A DNA stretch of 64,000 nucleotides from PALSA-1335 sp965231025. GTDB taxonomy: Bacteria; Patescibacteriota; Gracilibacteria; UBA1369. A model generated the notes under the pieces. It was given only the letters and a program-made list of their open reading frames with translations. It made no database searches and was not told the origin of the DNA. The stretch is taken from positions 496,001 through 560,000 of the forward strand of contig OZ246407.1 in NCBI GenBank assembly GCA_965231025.1, in the 5' to 3' direction. This document shows, piece after piece, positions 61,526 to 64,000 of this stretch; the stretch's first letter is position 1, and each line of letters opens with the position of its first letter. The translations under genes were made by a program, and so were the position numbers.

Positions 61526-63232
61526 ATGCACTGTAATCAAAATTCCACGAACGAACAAGGCAGATTCCCGGCCAAACGCATGGTTTTCCAGAAGCCCGCG
61601 GAACAACCCAAACCTGGCACGGAAAAACCGGTGGAAACGGAAGCTCCGGAAACCAGGGAAGCCCCTAGTCCGCGCGCCATGCTCGCGGGTCTCAGCGCGG
61701 AAATCGGGGTGGAAGCCCCCATGAAAGAGATGATGGCCATTGAACGGGGCCTCACCACCGAGGGGCAAAAAGCCGAATTCACTTTCCAGGAGGAAAAACT
61801 CACCGCAACCAAAGAAAAGGACGGGGTGGTGTGGAGGAACGAAAAAGGGGAAGTCATCCAGAAAGCCGCCTGGCTCAAGGAACGCACGGACAAGAAGACC
61901 GAGGAACACAAAAAGAATCTCGGCACGTACTGGAACGAAGTCGGAAAAAAATATACCCAGGACGACGCCATCCGCAAAGCCGCGGAAAAAGAGATCATGA
62001 GCGATCTGCAAAAAGCGGAAGCCGAAGAGATCTATAACCTCCAGGGTGGCTGGAACAAGGCAAGAATGTCACGCCTGTTTCTGGGGGAACGCATGGGAAA
62101 CGGGTTCACGTTCAAAGTGGATCTGAAAGGGAACGACAAATTCGAAAGCTACATCGGCGCGGGCGACATTCTCCCCCCGACGGTCAGCAAAATCCTCGTG
62201 ATCGATACCAAAGGGCAGCAGCGTACCGGAACGCGTCAGGTCATGAACGGCCGCGTGGGCTACTTTGACGCCCAGGGATATATTCCCATTTTCAGCGGAT
62301 ACACCATCAGCGTCCTGGAAACCATTCCCGAAGGCAGCGCCGCGGCAGTGGAACAATCCAAAAAAGAAGAACAGGCCCACGGCGAAATGAAAGGAAACAT
62401 CTGGAGAAAAGACGAAGCCGCCCCGACGGTGCTTGGAACATCCATCAGTCCAACGTCCGGCTACCGTTACGAAAACGTCGGAGGAAAACGCGTGGAGGTC
62501 AAACCTCCAAAACCGGGCGAACCCGTGTACGAAGCCAAGGAACCAAAACAGGTCGAAGTGATCGAAAATCCGGAAGAACGCGAGGAAGTGTTCCAGTTCG
62601 GAAAAGAAAAAGTGTACATCAGCGTCCCGAAAAATCTTGAACAATATCACGGAAAGAAACCGAGAGTGGTGGTGTACTTCCACGGAAACGGCGGGAGCAT
62701 AGGGGCAAGCCTTTCCGTTCTCAAAAGGGAAGTGCAAAAAATGCGTGCCGCCGGAGATCCGGTCATTCTGGTGGTTCCGGAAAACAGACTCGGCCACTGG
62801 CAGGATTTCCAGGCTCCCGGGGCGTTTACCAAACTCATGGCTCTCACCGATCAGGTGAGCGGGGTATCGGATACCGAAATCACGATCTCGTCACACAGCG
62901 GGGGGTACCTGGCGGTGCAGAAAATCCTTGAATCCGGTGAACACTATGACCGCATCACCACGTTGGGAATGCTGGACTCCATGTACGGGAACGTCAACCA
63001 GTCCATCATCAAATTCGCGTCAGATCCCAGCAAAAAAGTCCGCAGCACCTATACGCCGCATCTGGCGGATAAGAACCAGCAAATGGTCGCAACACTCTTG
63101 CCGGGGGTAACCCCGACGCAGGACGGCAGGGATACGGTATGGAGCGACGAAACCGGCCGCATCGACATCCGCACCTGCCGCACGAACCACGGGAGCGCGC
63201 CAAGTGCCTACTTTAGAAGTTTTGTCAGTTAA
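61526..63232 (+). CDS. Large protein with C-terminal alpha/beta hydrolase domain
   Basis: The 568-residue protein has a Pro/Glu-rich N-terminus (1-60), a middle region of unclear fold (about 60-340), and a C-terminal alpha/beta hydrolase: VVVYFHGNGGS forms the oxyanion strand-turn, SHSGG (nucleophile S458) the elbow, then D484 and H555 complete a plausible triad. There is no signal peptide; the substrate is unknown. I chose the ATG at 61526 because the promoter lies upstream of it. The next gene starts three bases after the stop, so they form an operon. Confidence 0.75.
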   Translation: MHCNQNSTNEQGRFPAKRMVFQKPAEQPKPGTEKPVETEAPETREAPSPRAMLAGLSAEIGVEAPMKEMMAIERGLTTEGQKAEFTFQEEKLTATKEKDGVVWRNEKGEVIQKAAWLKERTDKKTEEHKKNLGTYWNEVGKKYTQDDAIRKAAEKEIMSDLQKAEAEEIYNLQGGWNKARMSRLFLGERMGNGFTFKVDLKGNDKFESYIGAGDILPPTVSKILVIDTKGQQRTGTRQVMNGRVGYFDAQGYIPIFSGYTISVLETIPEGSAAAVEQSKKEEQAHGEMKGNIWRKDEAAPTVLGTSISPTSGYRYENVGGKRVEVKPPKPGEPVYEAKEPKQVEVIENPEEREEVFQFGKEKVYISVPKNLEQYHGKKPRVVVYFHGNGGSIGASLSVLKREVQKMRAAGDPVILVVPENRLGHWQDFQAPGAFTKLMALTDQVSGVSDTEITISSHSGGYLAVQKILESGEHYDRITTLGMLDSMYGNVNQSIIKFASDPSKKVRSTYTPHLADKNQQMVATLLPGVTPTQDGRDTVWSDETGRIDIRTCRTNHGSAPSAYFRSFVS

Positions 63233-63235
63233 CAC

Positions 63236-64000
63236 ATGAAAAAATTCCTCCTCCTCAATATTTGCCTTTCACAGGGAACCGAACCAAAGTTCGGGACTGG
63301 ACGCCTGTGCTTTGTGGAGGAAAAACCAAAGGAAGGCGGTGGGGGAGAACCTAAAAAAAAGGTGGTACTTCTCTCCGAGATAGGAGCGGAAACCTCCGAC
63401 GAGGAAAGTGGTGAGGCACTTCAAAAAGCCAAGGCAAACCGGGAGGAACGAAAAGAGGTCGTTGGTGAAACCAAAGATGAGCTCGCCTCATTGAGGGCAT
63501 CACTCGGCCCGTTGCCCGGAAGCCCGGAAGCGGAAAAAAAGAAGAAGGAGGATGAAGCAAAAAAGAAAAAAGACGAAGAAGAGAAGAAGAAAAAGGAAGA
63601 TGAAAAAAAGGGAAAAGAAAAAAAGCCCGGCGTTCCCGAAAGAGCCCCGGACGCCATGACGGGATCCCAGTTCGCACAAGCATTCGACCGGTGCAAGAAT
63701 GACGAAGAGCGGCAGAAACTCGTTCTGGATCAGGCGGCAAAAGGAGCGTTCAATCCGGACAGTCTTACACCAAAATATTACGAAACGGTGGTTGACGGAA
63801 AAAAGGTCAGGGTCAAGATGCTCAACAACATTGAGTTCGGAGTACCGGGAGATTCGGTGCGGGTGGCAACGGACGGACAAACATCGCAGGCCATCGCCGA
63901 CATGCTGGGAGGGGCGCTGCCCACGGCGGATTTCTACCGAATGGTCTACAACGACCCCAGTGTTCAAAAAATGCCGTTTTTCTATGGCGGAACCCTGGAA
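63236..64000 (+). CDS. Charged low-complexity protein, N-terminal part (runs off the window)
   Basis: At least 255 codons are open to the right edge. The chain starts MKKFLLLNICLSQG, has an acidic/Gly-rich stretch, a long Lys/Glu/Asp coiled-coil or disordered segment (about 100-135) and a globular region from about 145. The globular part contains EFGVPGDSVRVATDG and ALPTADFYRMVYNDPSV, which recall a motif (D.VR....  .AQ..AD..G..LPT) of bacterial proteins without assigned function. It lies three bases after the hydrolase gene and is probably co-expressed. Confidence 0.75.
   Translation, partial: MKKFLLLNICLSQGTEPKFGTGRLCFVEEKPKEGGGGEPKKKVVLLSEIGAETSDEESGEALQKAKANREERKEVVGETKDELASLRASLGPLPGSPEAEKKKKEDEAKKKKDEEEKKKKEDEKKGKEKKPGVPERAPDAMTGSQFAQAFDRCKNDEERQKLVLDQAAKGAFNPDSLTPKYYETVVDGKKVRVKMLNNIEFGVPGDSVRVATDGQTSQAIADMLGGALPTADFYRMVYNDPSVQKMPFFYGGTLE

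Noticed and set aside
1..64000. UGA recoding (Gly) as in Gracilibacteria/Absconditabacteria
   Set aside because: Several conserved genes end in TGA and ATGA stop/start overlaps occur (19978-19981, 48755-48758), so UGA is a stop.
1..64000. CRISPR array, rRNA operon or classical insertion sequence
   Set aside because: I saw no regularly spaced repeats, no rRNA-like sequence and no transposase or integrase.

Overview
The window looks like a chromosome segment of a Patescibacteria (CPR) bacterium, possibly a Peregrinibacteria relative; I infer this from gene style, not from a marker search. Intergenic gaps are short, many large proteins are unrecognisable, and most native genes start without a Shine-Dalgarno sequence while having clear -35/-10 or extended -10 promoters. 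UGA is an ordinary stop (several ATGA stop/start overlaps), so the Gracilibacteria-type recoding is excluded. Ordinary housekeeping genes are scattered through: nth, rpmA, tig, rplS, rnhB, proS, hup, infB, rmuC, rnpM, a UvrD/RecB-type helicase-nuclease, queE-queC-queF and one tRNA-His.

Layout. 1-6 kb: nth, an M23 peptidase, rpmA, hypotheticals, tRNA-His, then a 126-bp inverted-repeat element and a terminator. 6-8.4 kb: a secreted HExxH protein and a first GC-rich transcription unit. 8.4-14.4 kb: three minus-strand genes, two of them for very large helical proteins with amphipathic or Trp-rich repeats. 14.5-22.2 kb: a plus-strand run of four unknown genes (beta-helix protein, TPR protein, two tandem paralogues), three of which share a beta-type domain. 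22.2-27.2 kb: tig, rplS, rnhB, csaB and small genes.

27.2-34.4 kb is the most foreign-looking stretch. Very GC-rich genes encode exported or lipoprotein products of a kind familiar from diderm, Myxococcota-like bacteria: an outer-membrane-barrel-like protein, and Cys-rich modular lipoproteins with Gly/Ser/Asp linkers and MopE-type metal motifs. Each unit has its own AT-rich consensus promoter, a long folded leader and a Shine-Dalgarno sequence. One intervening gene (32100-32984) has the same protein architecture but native base composition and no Shine-Dalgarno, which argues against simple assembly contamination.

34.6-51.6 kb: a sugar kinase and dTDP-sugar genes (rfbA-rfbD, later rfbB and a WxcM/FdtA-type isomerase), with proS, a 1499-residue HEAT-repeat protein, VOC proteins and a tRNA-like small RNA between them. 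An AT-rich two-gene module, an AAA+ ATPase with a C-terminal helix-turn-helix overlapping a complete subtilisin-family protease, sits exactly between rfbB and the isomerase gene, whose promoters and leaders match each other. 51.9-64 kb: hup, infB, queuosine-precursor genes, rmuC, helicase-nuclease, rnpM and two adjacent secreted or unknown proteins, the last running off the window.

The best candidates for something undescribed are the AAA+/subtilase module, the four-gene shared-domain island at 14.5-22.2 kb, and the GC-rich surface-protein units with long structured, boxA-like leaders.
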